A stretch of DNA of 64,000 nucleotides, taken from contig CM068317.1 of assembly GCA_034766995.1 (NCBI GenBank), positions 27,872,501-27,936,500 of the forward strand, written 5' to 3'. This DNA is from Acanthacorydalis orientalis. Taxonomy: Eukaryota > Arthropoda > Insecta > Megaloptera > Corydalidae. Below, in pieces: positions 48,798 through 60,502 of the stretch (its first letter is position 1; each line of letters starts with the position of its first letter). The notes under the pieces are model-generated. The model searched no databases, had not been told where the DNA came from, and saw nothing but the letters and a program-made list of their open reading frames with translations. Made by a program: the position numbers and the translations under genes.

Positions 48798-48806
48798 GTA
48801 TATAAA
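48426..48806. repeat. two (TA)n arrays
   Basis: TA at 48426-48462 and TA at 48738-48806, the second ending in ACACACATATGTATA. Confidence 0.95.
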
Positions 48807-49562
48807 TGTACACTGTATTATTTTTATAGTATTAATATCATCTTTCGCACATTTTCGACAAACTGTTATTATTATCATTTTCGTTTCGTACCGGTTTATA
48901 TTCGTACGGAATTTTGATTGGGTTTTTCGCACTTCTTTTACGAGCCGCCGAGTAACGTTTTTAGCGTTTATTGGCATTAATTATAGTGGTTCTTGTTTCG
49001 CGATCGTTTTTATAGTTATGGCACTTTTATGAGTAATAATTTCGTATTACTTATATACTGACTGAATTTTTGATATTTTATATTGTTTTGTGAGGTGTTA
49101 TTAAGAACGGTTTTAGAATAAAATAAATACTTTTTATTATACCTTTTCGAATATACAAGCAATTATTTATAATGGGATATGTTTAAGGAACGGCTGTAAA
49201 AAATTACTTAATGTTAGAGAGTTAGTTTATAAGTTTGGTATTGTATACTAAAGGAATACGAAAATATTTTTACTGGTATTAAAAATGAGAGCGTTTTAAG
49301 TTTCCTTGAGGTAGTTTTGTTTTTTTTATGATTCGTAAATTTAACAGTAAAATCATTATCAATGTTCATTTTTTCAGATCATAAAAATAAATAATTCGAG
49401 CAATATTTTTCAATTAAATATTGTATTTTTCAATAAAAAATAATTTTAATTGAATATATATTAGTTTTAAATAAAGACATTAAGAAGAATACAGTTAAAT
49501 ACAACTAAGTATTGTTATTTTAATATTGAACTCAAACAAAACATTAAAATAACATTATATAA

Positions 49563-49565
<3 letters not shown>

Positions 49566-49630
<65 letters not shown>
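49566..49630. repeat. (TA)n microsatellite
   Basis: Pure TA run of about 60 bp. Confidence 0.97.
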
Positions 49631-49631
<1 letters not shown>

Positions 49632-51532
49632 CTTTCACAAATGAACTATAATTTAGAACAAACAAATTTTGATATAGCAAAAAAAGAACAAAATTAAAAC
49701 TAAACAGCAAGAAAACAGTTTGTTAAATTAGTAGAGGTAGAAATATAGATAAATAAGTAATGGCTCAATTAAAAGCACCGTTTTCTCTTCATGTTTTCTG
49801 AAAATAATAGTATTGTTATTATATAAGTAATTAAAATTAATTAATATAATTTATATAAGTGAGTGACATCATTGATAAGCAGTTGTTGAACATCTTCAAG
49901 TAATCCAAACTTTATCACATTCTTTTGATAATTTTAAGTGCTTAAGACTTGATATTAACTGAAAATACATAAAAAATGATCAATTTTAAGACAATTCTTA
50001 ATTTCTCAATTTTTATCGAAAAATATATTTCATTTTTTTAATTAATAATCATTAATCTCAATTTTTATTTAATAAATGCTATTAGTTCTTGAGTTTTAAT
50101 GCGTTGTTTCAATTTCATTAATATAAAACAAAATGCAATTTCATAACTATGAAATATCAGCTCAATAAAATAACTAAAATATTTTTTTTCATTCTATTAA
50201 TTTAACAAGCACAGTGTTGTGTTTATTTGCACAGCCTTATAATGATAATCGTTATAAGGACAAATACTTAACAGATTAATCTAGTGAAAAGGTACTATTA
50301 TAATTAGGAAAACGTTTTTATACTATTACCTGTCTTTAATTTATACTGAAACCATGCTTAATTCTATTTAACTAATTTTTTAAAATCAAAAATCATAGCA
50401 TAATAAACAAAAAATTTTAAACTAAAACCATTCTTTTTAACGATTTTTCAATTAAATAATTAACCAATACAAGAATTTATTATCTGAAGATTTTTGTATT
50501 CTAAATATACCTCTGAAATACGAAGTAGTTTTACTTGAAATATTTTTTTATTAGAAAATGCGAAGTGATAAGCTTCTAAACTATGACTGAGAAAATTAAA
50601 ATAAATGCCATACTTTAGTTTTGATCGAATACGAAGCTGTTTTCGACCGTTTTACTTCTTTAAACAAACTTTGAAAAGAAGAAGTCTTAGAAGTAATGAC
50701 GAAACTAACTTTTTATACAAAGATAGTTGTTTAAAGAGCAGCCATATAGAATATTTGAAAACAAAGTCATGAAACTTTTTGAACGATATATGAATAATGT
50801 TAGAGAAAATTTAATGAAAAAGTAATATTTTTTTTAATTTAATTTAAATAGAATCGTTTTAATTTTCAGTATTATTAAAACTTTGTAAAAAAATAGTTTG
50901 ATATAAATTAAAATTAAATAGGCATATAATAAATCGATTTGGAATACGAGTAGAGTATCAGTTCTATAAAAAGATACTTCAAATAATGAATTTTTCGTAA
51001 TTAAAAAACTATTAACAATTTGATAAAATGGACAATACAATCCGAAACTTTTGATATTTTGTGAATTACACTTCAAACATATTTAATATTACAAAATTGA
51101 ATACGTAGCCAGAAGGTTATTGTTTGTTAATTCAAAATACTGTCAACACATGTTAATTTAAATTCGACACTCGCATGAATTTTAAGGTAAAATGAATTGT
51201 TCAGATAGACAGCAAAAAAACTTAAAGTATTCAAATGGATAAAATTAACAAGTAGAAAAAAATATTTACAGACTGTTTTAATAGGAATAGAGTACAATAG
51301 GAATATAATGGAAAAATAATCTAAAAAATAAATAAACTTTAAAAATCGTGTCTATAAATGGACTTTTTAATTTAGATAGAAAAAAATTCTGTTTGAATAA
51401 ATTTCCAACATTTCAACGTATCTAAAGGATTATTTAGTATCATACAAGCTTATGTCAAATTTTTTAATTAAAATATACAGATAGATTTATATATTTCTTT
51501 CTACAAAATTGTGATTGAATACAACATTGTAG

Positions 51533-51534
<2 letters not shown>

Positions 51535-51614
<80 letters not shown>

Positions 51615-51617
51615 ATA

Positions 51618-51683
<66 letters not shown>
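51535..51683. repeat. long (TA)n array with TTTA/AAATA interruptions
   Basis: About 145 bp; interruptions of TATTTATA and TATAAATA are spaced through it and make it internally self-complementary. Confidence 0.97.
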
Positions 51684-51685
<2 letters not shown>

Positions 51686-52078
51686 CTTATTACAGAAATT
51701 GAAACATTGACCTTTGAAATTTGGCTTCTCTCTTATTTTTATGAATTAATATAATAGTATTTCAAATAGCACTCATTTTTTAATTTGTTATAAATATTAG
51801 CTTTCTTAAAAAGACATTTGATAAGAAATACAAATCGAAATACAAATATCATGTGACAACTGATAAGACAATAATTACAATAGGTCAAAATAGAACTCAT
51901 ATGCTTTATGTTTTACACTTAATATGTATTTATATTAACTTAAATCAAATTTAATGACACTTTGATTGTATTGCATAATAATATATTGTTTTAGCTTTGA
52001 ATGGCTACCGGTATTATTAATAAATAAATAATTTTGTATCAATTTAATAACATATTGTTTAGCGTAGCGAGACAAACA

Positions 52079-52640
52079 TTAGGTTGGTAGGAAAATAATT
52101 ACGGTTTTTGTTTTCTGAATTCTAACCTTAATTTTGTCAGTGAAAGTGTCATTTCATCGTGTTCATGTTAATATCACTTTAAATACATTTTTCTGTCTGT
52201 ATTTTGGTAACATCGACTTCGGTTTTATTATTAATTTTACTTCAAATTGGGGTATTGAATTAAAGGTAGAAAAGAAGCAAATAAGAACATTTTTTTCGTA
52301 TGAGTTCAAAACGGATGGTAAAGTAACAAAAATTACTCATAAACTAAACGATGCTTTAAGTGTGAGTACTGTTAAGGAACGTACGGTCCAATGGTACTTT
52401 CAAAAATTTGGTGCTGGAAACTAGAGCCTTGAAGATGAAGAAGATCGCGGGGGTTCTTCTTCAGATCACAACTACCAACTGAAAGTGTTAGTTGAATCAG
52501 AACCACGCACAACAATTCGAGAACTTACATAAAAATTGAGCTTTAGTTATCTAACAGTTCTGGATTACTTAGTCACTAAACTTAAGAAATGTATATGAAT
52601 TTGCAGGTCATAAACCGCAATTATTTTTCTACAAACCTAA
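52079..52640 (+). mobile_element. internally deleted mariner, copy 4
   Basis: The left end TTAGGTTGGTAGGAAAATAA and the inverted right end (TTTTTCTACAAACCTAA) are the best-preserved ends of the family; TA follows the right end. A frame open to 52424 reads KVEKKQIRTFF, then THKLNDALSVSTVKERTVQW and YFQKFGAGN, the first DNA-binding motif region. After a stop it continues with SLEDEEDRG, LVESEPRTTIREL and LTVLDYL, then the shared deletion junction. The right end touches the Tc1 element that follows. Confidence 0.88.
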
Positions 52641-52642
52641 TA

Positions 52643-54110
52643 CATCAAAAAAGTATTCATACACTGTGTATGAACACTTTATTTTATCAAATCATGTAAA
52701 CAATTTAGATCTTGTCACAATGTTGAACCTTATCTTTATACTGAAATGTTTATTATATTGATCCTGTTACTACAAAGTCATTTTTATTATTTTATAAGAG
52801 TGTCATAATTATTATAATATAAAAGTGTCTAAGAAAATAAGAGGAACAACTGCGGATGACAGAAATATTTCCAATCAATTGCATAATGGAGGAAAATATC
52901 TATAAAAAATTGATAAAATTTTATCTAAAAGTGTTTCCATTATCCATTATATTATTAACAAATCCAAAAACACTGAAAATGTCACCAATAGAAGTTGTAG
53001 AAGAAGTCGTAGAGAACTGGTAGGCCACCGAAATTAACGAGGAAAGATGAATCGTATATAGTACGCTATATAAATCGTAATCCCTTCGATAGTGCGACTA
53101 GAATTACAAAGTACCTCTGATACAATATTTCATCCAGAAACAATTCGTTTGAGGCTCCGGAAAGCAGGATACAATTCTCTCGAGGCGACAAGAAAACCAT
53201 TCATTAATAAAGTAAACCGACAAATGCGACTTGATTTTGCAAAATAAATATGTAAACAATCACTTGGAGTTCTGAGATCAGGTAATTTTCTCCGAAGAAA
53301 GTAAGTTTAACTTGTGAGTATCTGGTGGGCAAAAACAGAAAAGACGGAAAAGGGAGTAGAATTGAACCTGAATGTTCAAATGACTGGGAAACACGAAGGT
53401 GGCAGTGTCATATAAGGATGTCTATGAGAAAGTGGGGTGGGAAATTTACAAATAACTAATGGTATTATAGAAAAATTCATGTTCCTGAATATTTTAAAGG
53501 AAATTTACAAAACCAGTGCCAGAAAATTATGTTTATTGGTTCATTATTATTTTCAACGTGATAATGACTCCAAACATAGATCCTTCTTAGTTAAGGAATA
53601 GATCTTATATAATATCCCTCAGTTGTTGGAAACGCCCCGATAATCGTATGTTAATCTTATAGAAAATTTATAGGAGGTATCTAATCGACGCGTATGGAAA
53701 ATGTCAATTTCAAATAAAAATCAACTTAAAATAATTTTATTATCAGAATGAGAGAAAATTAATCGTGAAATAACAAATAAACTACCTTCCTCGATCCCTA
53801 GACCTTTACAGGCTATTATAGACTCAAAAGAAGATCATAATAATTATTAATTAAATTTTCTTATTCCCAAATTACACCAAAATAAAAAATGTATGAATAC
53901 TTATTTAATATATTCCTTTTTACAAGTGAAAATATATATTATTAAATTGGTATATAAATATTTTGTTTATGACAATATCGGTATCGTTTGAAAGTTAATT
54001 AAATATAATATCTTGCAAAACAATCGAAATTTCATTAAGTTTGATTTACTTCATATGAAATACACATGAAATGTAAACATAGAATGTATGTATACTTTTT
54101 TGACCCACCG
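52643..54110 (+). mobile_element. Tc1-type transposon, second family, inactive
   Basis: The right end (inverted reading CGGTGGGTCAAAAAAGTATA) is matched at the left by CATCAAAAAAGTATTCATAC, which lacks the outer few bases, at the junction with mariner copy 4. TA follows the right end (54111-54112). The length is about 1.47 kb. The terminal sequence differs from that of the Tc1 element at 11.1 kb, so two Tc1 families are present. Confidence 0.82.
52820..53850 (+). pseudogene. Tc1 transposase pseudogene, second family
   Basis: In shifting plus-strand frames the blocks are SKKIRGTTADDRNISNQL (N-terminal paired-like region), GRPPKLTRKDESYIVRYINR (linker and second DNA-binding region), and VIFSEESKFNL, where the first catalytic Asp has become Glu. 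Then follow YFQRDNDSKHRS (second Asp) and LIENL-EVSNRRVW (catalytic Glu region, with a stop at the usual Trp), ending PRPLQAIIDSKEDHNNY before TAA at 53850. More than five stops or frameshifts are present. Confidence 0.82.
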
Positions 54111-54244
54111 TATACAATGGTATAATTGACTAAATATTATTATTTTATTCAGAAATAATTTGATTATGTCAATATAATTTCATGATTTTCAAATCTGATA
54201 ACTCTTCTATTATTACATACATTTGATGCCATATTTCAAATTAA

Positions 54245-54249
54245 TTATA

Positions 54250-54281
<32 letters not shown>

Positions 54282-54664
54282 CATAAATTGAATATACAGG
54301 GCGAACATATAAAATGTTCTATTGTGTGTGAATTCGTATGTGTGTTTGTATGTTTAGTAAACAGATATTTCCTTTCACCGAGTAGCAAACGTCCAACATC
54401 CGCACAGTAACAGTCCTATCCAAACAGTGTAAAGACGGGTAATTTCACAACCGGAATATGTAAAATAGGGTGGTTACAGCCCACCGTGTAACCTGCATTA
54501 TATTTCACATGAATCCGAGAACAGCGGACTTTAACGGTCATGAAATTTATTACCTTGACCTTTCGGAGATTTTCTTTTATTTCCGTATTATTGAATCTTG
54601 TTTAAGATTTAAATCCGATGTATAATGAAGTTAAGACTTTTATATTGAAATATACCCACATATT

Positions 54665-54735
<71 letters not shown>
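54245..54735. repeat. (TA)n arrays around a mixed spacer
   Basis: TA/TACA at 54245-54285 and a pure TA run of about 68 bp at 54665-54735. The spacer (54300-54600) is less AT-rich and contains TGACCTTTCGG near 54556, but no gene was recognised. Confidence 0.9.
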
Positions 54736-54737
<2 letters not shown>

Positions 54738-55635
54738 GATATGTGTAATATATGTCTATTAAATATAAAATGTAACATTAAGTGTATTAAAATACAAAAT
54801 CTTTTTTTACTATTTTATACTGAATTTTAATGTTGTATTTTTTATAATTTAATATTATTAAATATAAATGTGTTCTGTTTTATAAGAGATATGTATGTTA
54901 ATATCAGTTGTATGTTTTTCCAAGTTGATCTTTTTTTGTTATTTTCTTCCATTTGAATGAATTATTTTTTCCGTTTTGTAAATAGTTTTTGCTCTTTTAG
55001 AGATTGTTTCATATTATATAATAGTAGAACAAAACATTAAAATTTAATTTTCTTCATTGGCATATAAAATATTACATAAATTTTCAATAACACTTCTATA
55101 GAAATCGAGGATTCATAGTTTTTTTTATTTATATTATCAATATAATTATTTATATGCTGGTATTTATATATTATACGAGTAAAATCTGTGAGTGGATTGT
55201 ATGTCAGGTTTCCATCAAAAACAATATTAAGGACATATGTGAATCTTCGTATATTAATAAAAGTACTGACACTATTGACTGTTTAAAATATAAAGAATTG
55301 TTAAAAAGATTTTAACTCCTTGTGCATTAATCACGAGTCACTCATAAACTGTTGACACATTTTGTTTGTTTAACATTATGACATGATTTATAATGTTTTA
55401 AAATATTACAGTTGACCATATAAACCTTCCTATGCATTATTTTTTTTAAAAAAAACAATACATTCACAAGAAGTCAACGGAGAATAATGAATCAATAAGT
55501 AATTTTGACTTGATTTCTCTTAATAAAGACTTTTTTAATCTATTAGCTATAATTGTTTCAAGTTATTTCTTTGAGTTGTATTTCTAAATAGTCATCATTT
55601 GTTTTTCATAAATGAATTTTTAAACATTTTTTTTC
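54736..55635. other. AT-rich spacer, nothing recognised
   Basis: Stop-dense sequence, no ends or motifs seen. Confidence 0.55.
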
Positions 55636-55870
55636 AAAAGCGTTCAATAATTGATCATTTTTAATCATTTCTTATCTACATTTCGATAGTAATTTCATTA
55701 TCATCGTAGTGCTAAGGAACAAAAAAATGTTGTGAATATTAATTCTCAAGAGTATAAAAATTTCATCTTTCATTTTTTTATCTTTTTCTCGAAAATTATT
55801 TAATAAGTGATCATCGATCATTTCTAATTGTCGATTATATGCATTTAAATGGCAATGCCATTTCCTTCAT
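55636..55870 (+). repeat. dispersed hairpin repeat, copies 3 and 4
   Basis: Copy 3 (55636-55710) has GTTCAATAATTGATCATTTT, then an imperfect hairpin CGATAGTAAT...ATTATCATCG (55684-55706). Copy 4 (55790-55870) has TTTAATAAGTGATCATCGAT, then a 17-base perfect hairpin AAATGGCAATGCCATTT at 55847-55863, then CCTTCA. The two lie in the same orientation about 90 bp apart. Confidence 0.35.
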
Positions 55871-56297
55871 AACGCTTAAGTAGCAATCAAAAGAAATCAT
55901 TAATTATTTATTGAACATGTTTAATCACAGAAAAATGTTGTTCCATCAATAGGGCATTAAAAGTATTTACAAAAGTGTAATTAGTTTCTAAAAAAATAAT
56001 ACAAAACTGAAAAATATAATGCAATTCTTAAAAACAATGTTACAAAATTAATTTCATTACAGAAATGTCGGCCAAATTGATTAAAAAACTTAAAAACTTG
56101 ATAATTGAATCAAAAGTTTTTTAATAGTATAAATAGTTTTTTTAAAAAATGTATCCAAACTACGTTCTATAACAATTTTAATACGTAATTGTATACAATA
56201 AGCATTTTCTGTTTTATCTACTATTCCCAGACTCATAATTAAAACTATTCGCAATGTAAGCACTGGAAGCAAATACTATTACTTTATAACTTTCATT
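55871..56297. other. AT-rich spacer, nothing recognised
   Basis: No features seen. Confidence 0.55.
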
Positions 56298-56319
56298 ATG
56301 TATATATATGTGTATATAT

Positions 56320-56373
<54 letters not shown>

Positions 56374-56388
56374 ATATACATATATATG

Positions 56389-56435
<47 letters not shown>

Positions 56436-56470
56436 TTGTATGTGTGTGTGTATTTGTATGTCTGTGTGTA
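56298..56470. repeat. (TA)n followed by (TG)n
   Basis: TA with TACATG interruptions to about 56405, then some 60 bp of TG with TATTTGTATG units. Confidence 0.97.
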
Positions 56471-56700
56471 ATGAAAATTATTTCAAAACAGTTAATTATA
56501 ACTTCTTGCCATAATACTTAACTTTTTTAATATTTATTTACTTTTCATTTCCTTCACAAGAACACTCTTTAATTAATCATTAATTAATTTTAATCAAATC
56601 GTATCTGTTAGTCATTAAAAAATACATTGAAAATACTTTTAAGAATTACAAAATACCTGAAATATTTTTCTCATTTATTTTTTATCTTTAATATATCCAT

Positions 56701-56815
<115 letters not shown>

Positions 56816-56879
56816 GTCGGGTCTTTATGCGTATCTTTTTAATACTGTTTTGAAGTTATGCGATGAATATTTTATTTAA

Positions 56880-57830
56880 ATTATATGAAATAGAAACCTC
56901 TTGATTTTAAAATTCTTTTAATTGTTGACAATGAACTAGGTCATTCGCATTTAGAACATCAAAATGTATAGGTATTGTTTTTTCCATCCAATGCAACAAG
57001 CATTATTTAGACATTAGATCAAAGCTTAAGTGCTACTTTTAAAAAAATATTCCATTAAGTCCACTTTTCAATTTATATTGGATAAACTAGAAAATGTGTC
57101 ATTAACAGTAACTGACACTTGGAAAAAAAACTATTTTGGACTGTTTAAATCATGTTGTAGCTGCTATCGCTAAAATAGGACCACAAACTTTAAATTCCTT
57201 GTGGAAAGCAGCTTGGCCTGGATGTTTTGCAAACAGTGCAACTATTCAAACATCGACATTATCAGTTGAAATCATTACTTTGGTGCACGAAATTGGTGGA
57301 GACGGTTTTGATACCTTTATCCAGAATTATATCGACGAACTGCTTGTGGATAATGCCTTCAGTGACGATATTATTGGTATAACTTTACATATCGTCGAAG
57401 ATACAGAAAACAATAGTGAAGTGAAAGAAAATTTTATCCTCCTTACTTCAAATACAATTAGAGAAGGTCTTCACTTTTCAATAAATTGGAAAATCACTTT
57501 TTTGTCCATGACACAAATTCTGAACGAGCCTTCAAATTCCAACGTGAGCTGAATAATTGTATGTCTAGATATCATAACTGCATAAAAAAATTAGTAAAAT
57601 CATCATCGCAAAGTAACCACTGATTAAATTATCAGAAGAAAAAAATTAATAGAGAACGAGATTGAAGTAGACGCTAATTCGTTTATGAAGAATCATTGTA
57701 TTTACCATATAGATCTGATGCACTGACTATCTCTTCTAGTAATGAAAGTAATTCTGGATCAGTTCACAAATAGTGCCGAACATTGTCAGATAGTGACGAT
57801 AATTCTGATGAAAAAATGTAAAAAGAATTG
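56880..57830 (+). pseudogene. pogo/Tigger transposase, C-terminal half
   Basis: The reading begins in the catalytic core: ILLIVDNELGHSHLEHQN (second Asp), VLFFPSNATSII, then TLDQSLSATFKK (third Asp), corresponding to the PPNTTSLxQPxDQG block of Tigger elements, with about 29 residues between the two Asp. After frameshifts a 138-codon frame (57136-57552) gives MDCLNHVVAAIAKIGPQ, then TLNSLWKAAWPGCF and ITLVHEIGGDGFDTFIQ, as in Tigger and related jerky-type proteins. An acidic tail (SDSDDNSDEKM) follows near 57790-57820. The DNA-binding half and the first Asp are missing on the left, where only about 60 bp separate it from a TA array. Confidence 0.75.
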
Positions 57831-58122
57831 TTAATTTTCGATAAAATTAAATGAATAAAGTTTTAAAACCAACTTATTTGAAGTTTTATATCAATTTCTT
57901 TCAGATTTTCGTAGGAATTGTTTAGGCATTTTTATTTTCCTGAATTTTCCAAAAAAATTTATGTGATTTTGAAATTATTTTAACTCATTGCTTTGGTTTA
58001 TAGGCTTTTAGAAAATTGTGGAACGTTTACTTAATTTTTTAATGTAAATTTTGTCTTTTTTGTACGATATTTTTATATGCGGTTTTCTGTGGAACGTATC
58101 TACTGCATAAAAAAGATTTGAC

Positions 58123-58126
<4 letters not shown>
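57831..58126. other. AT-rich spacer, nothing recognised
   Basis: Might include the right end of the Tigger element, but no matching inverted repeat could be found because the left end is lost. Confidence 0.5.
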
Positions 58127-58159
<33 letters not shown>

Positions 58160-58299
58160 GAATGTGTGTGTTTATATTTTTACTACTAATTTATGTTCAA
58201 TTATTTACTGTAATATTTATTAATATCTTTAAAAATTATATTTAAAATGTAATTTATAAAGAAAGTTATCCGCACTGATTTATTTATGTGTTTATATAT

Positions 58300-58353
<54 letters not shown>
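58127..58353. repeat. two (TA)n arrays
   Basis: TA at 58127-58152 running into GTATATGAATGTGTGTG, and TA at 58301-58353. Confidence 0.95.
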
Positions 58354-58357
<4 letters not shown>

Positions 58358-58690
58358 TCTTTATTACTTAATAAACTGAAAAGCGGCATATAAAAGAATT
58401 ATGTAAAATGATTAATATAAAATTATATGGTGTTATAAATTTGAATTATATTTCCATTCATATCAAATAAAACCAATTAGTAAAAATGGATGTTAATGTT
58501 GAAAGAAAACAAAACCACGTAATGTAGCTCTAGAAAATCTGAAAATAATTATACGGATTTAAATTAAACAGAATTATTTTTCGTTATATTTGTTTTTATA
58601 TTTATGTCTCATAAGGATACGCTTTTCAAGTCTAAGTATTTTAAATTGATTTTGTTGGTTTTTATTAATTTTCGTCCGTTTACAGTTATA

Positions 58691-58897
58691 AAGAGTGATT
58701 CAGTTTAGGCTTCCACATGAAAATATTTAAAAAAATTACAAAAATTATAAAAATCATACTATTTTTTATTTAATACCCCAGTTCAATTCAACACTTAAAT
58801 ACAATGGAACTGAAATACTAAATAAGAAATAACATGATTGATTTTAGTTTTTCCGATTTTGTAAATACTTTCATTTCGAAGTTAAATTGAATCATTC
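58691..58897. mobile_element. 207-bp foldback MITE, copy 2
   Basis: The left end AAGAGTGATTCAGTTTAGGC and the inverted right end GAATGATTCAATTTAACTTC correspond to the ends of the copy at 38839-39036. The interior again contains TTCAATT, TACAATGGAACTGAAATACT and AACATG in the same order. TA is present outside both ends (58689-58690 and 58898-58899). On the right a TATC tetranucleotide array and then TA follow. Confidence 0.75.
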
Positions 58898-58898
58898 T

Positions 58899-58943
58899 AT
58901 CTATCTACCTATCTATCATTCTATCTATATATCTATCTATCTA

Positions 58944-58991
<48 letters not shown>
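58899..58991. repeat. (ATCT)n followed by (TA)n
   Basis: TCTATCTATC-type units over about 45 bp, then TA. Confidence 0.96.
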
Positions 58992-58993
<2 letters not shown>

Positions 58994-59355
58994 GCAGATT
59001 GATGTTTTGAAAAATGTTTAATTAAAAATATCTTAAGTAGTTTGTATTCTTATGTACTTGTTATTCGCTATTAATTTATTATTATTATTGAAGACACTTT
59101 GAGTCAGTACTCTTATCTTGAAGTAGATTTTTTTAATTAAAGAATCCACACAAAAAATACTAGCTTAGCATACGTTGAAGTCGGCTGTACTAAACTAAAA
59201 TTTAAGAGTAACCCCTAGGGAAAGATGGAAAATTGAACACTAAAAATCATTATTTTACTGTTAAGAATATTGTATAATATTACATAACACGGGATAGTGA
59301 TAAAACGATACTAAAAAAGAGAATATACGTTATGGAAAATGTATTTGATGTATTT

Positions 59356-59388
<33 letters not shown>

Positions 59389-59812
59389 CTTTGTAAATAA
59401 TTTACCGAATCATATAATATTTTATTTTTCTATTCTGAAATTTATGTACATTCAAGTCACATCTAGAACACCATGTAAATATATTCAAGAAGACATCTTA
59501 TTCTTTAAAATGCTTTCAAATTACTTGAGTATAATGTTACATGTGATTTTTTTCAGTTTAAAAAGTCAAGTAGTTCATCAACCGACATTATAACTCATTT
59601 TACCGGATATATATACGAGTATATATATATATATATCTGTGTGTGTGTGTGTTTGTATAGATATATGAATATACGATTTAAAACATGAACTCCGTAAATC
59701 TTAAAAATAAACCCACTAGCAACATTACAGGAGTCGTAACAACAAACGTATCTCATAATAAACCACCAGTCCGTACAAGAGCACACAACTAGTAAACTTT
59801 TTCGACCGCAAA
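58992..59812. other. AT-rich spacer with two short arrays
   Basis: Contains (CT)n/(AT)n at 59357-59390 and (TA)n/(TG)n at 59607-59655. No gene was recognised; the 84-codon frame at 59339-59593 starts across the CT repeat. Confidence 0.5.
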
Positions 59813-60007
59813 ATGTGTATTTTTACAATGCACATAATAATCTTTCTCGTTTCACTTAATCCGTTCACATCCAGCGAACACATAATCATGTTCACAGTGT
59901 CAGCGTACGACTCTAACAGAACAAAAAAAAAGAATAGTGGTAAAAATGCGACAGAGATGATACAGAAAAAAATATACGAGCGGGTAATGAAAATTCAAAT
60001 GGGTTGA
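59813..60007 (+). CDS. 64-codon secreted-type frame, doubtful
   Basis: The ATG at 59813 gives MCIFTMHIIIFLVSLNPFTS, a plausible signal peptide, then a mature part of about 42 residues rich in Lys and Asn (RTKKKNSGKNATEMIQKKIY). The DNA is less AT-rich than the surroundings here and downstream to about 60190, with several CpGs. No family is recognised, no dibasic neuropeptide pattern with amidation site is obvious, and no splice site is needed to close it. It may be a small secreted peptide, an exon or chance. Confidence 0.22.
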   Translation: MCIFTMHIIIFLVSLNPFTSSEHIIMFTVSAYDSNRTKKKNSGKNATEMIQKKIYERVMKIQMG

Positions 60008-60502
60008 AAACCCCGGCATAAACCTGATCTCTTGTCATTTATTCATGTTGGTAATACTGTCTACTCGAGACACACGTCATACCGATTCGAGTGACGAGTG
60101 AGATGGATTTACAGGGGGTGACGATACGCGACACGAGGCGAACATATTTTAACACGCATGAATTTAGCAGAACGTTGAAATCCCTAGTAGCTTATTGTGT
60201 ACCTTTCTGCATAGTGTCTTTTTATTTCGTGTAATGAAATTTCTGTCGCGTGTTTTTATTAAATTTTCGTTCGAATGAAATTGTTTAACTGTCTCCTTTG
60301 ATTTTTTTCGTTTAAATTCTGATATATTTTATTACCGGAAAATATGTCACTTAAGGTCTTATCAGTAGTGATATTTTAAGAATATTTTGTATAGTAACTC
60401 AAATGGTATTTAAAAGAAATGAGACATATCGGTTAAATTACTAAAAAAATCTTATTGAATTTCAATCTGAATAAATATCATTATTGTTCATTCATAACAA
60501 AA

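Larger units (their letters stand above)
47823..52078. other. long AT-rich stretch, no gene recognised
   Basis: Apart from the TA arrays listed separately there are only stop-dense frames. A less AT-rich patch at 48500-48720 gives a frame (LASAVISGAANWLRRYE and on) that runs into a TA array and is not convincing. Confidence 0.5.

Noticed and set aside
48628..49032. 134-codon plus-strand frame starting LASAVISGAANWLRR
   Set aside because: It has no ATG at the start and passes through a TA array in the middle. The two halves show no domain. The first part lies in a less AT-rich patch but has no splice signals that would free it from the repeat.
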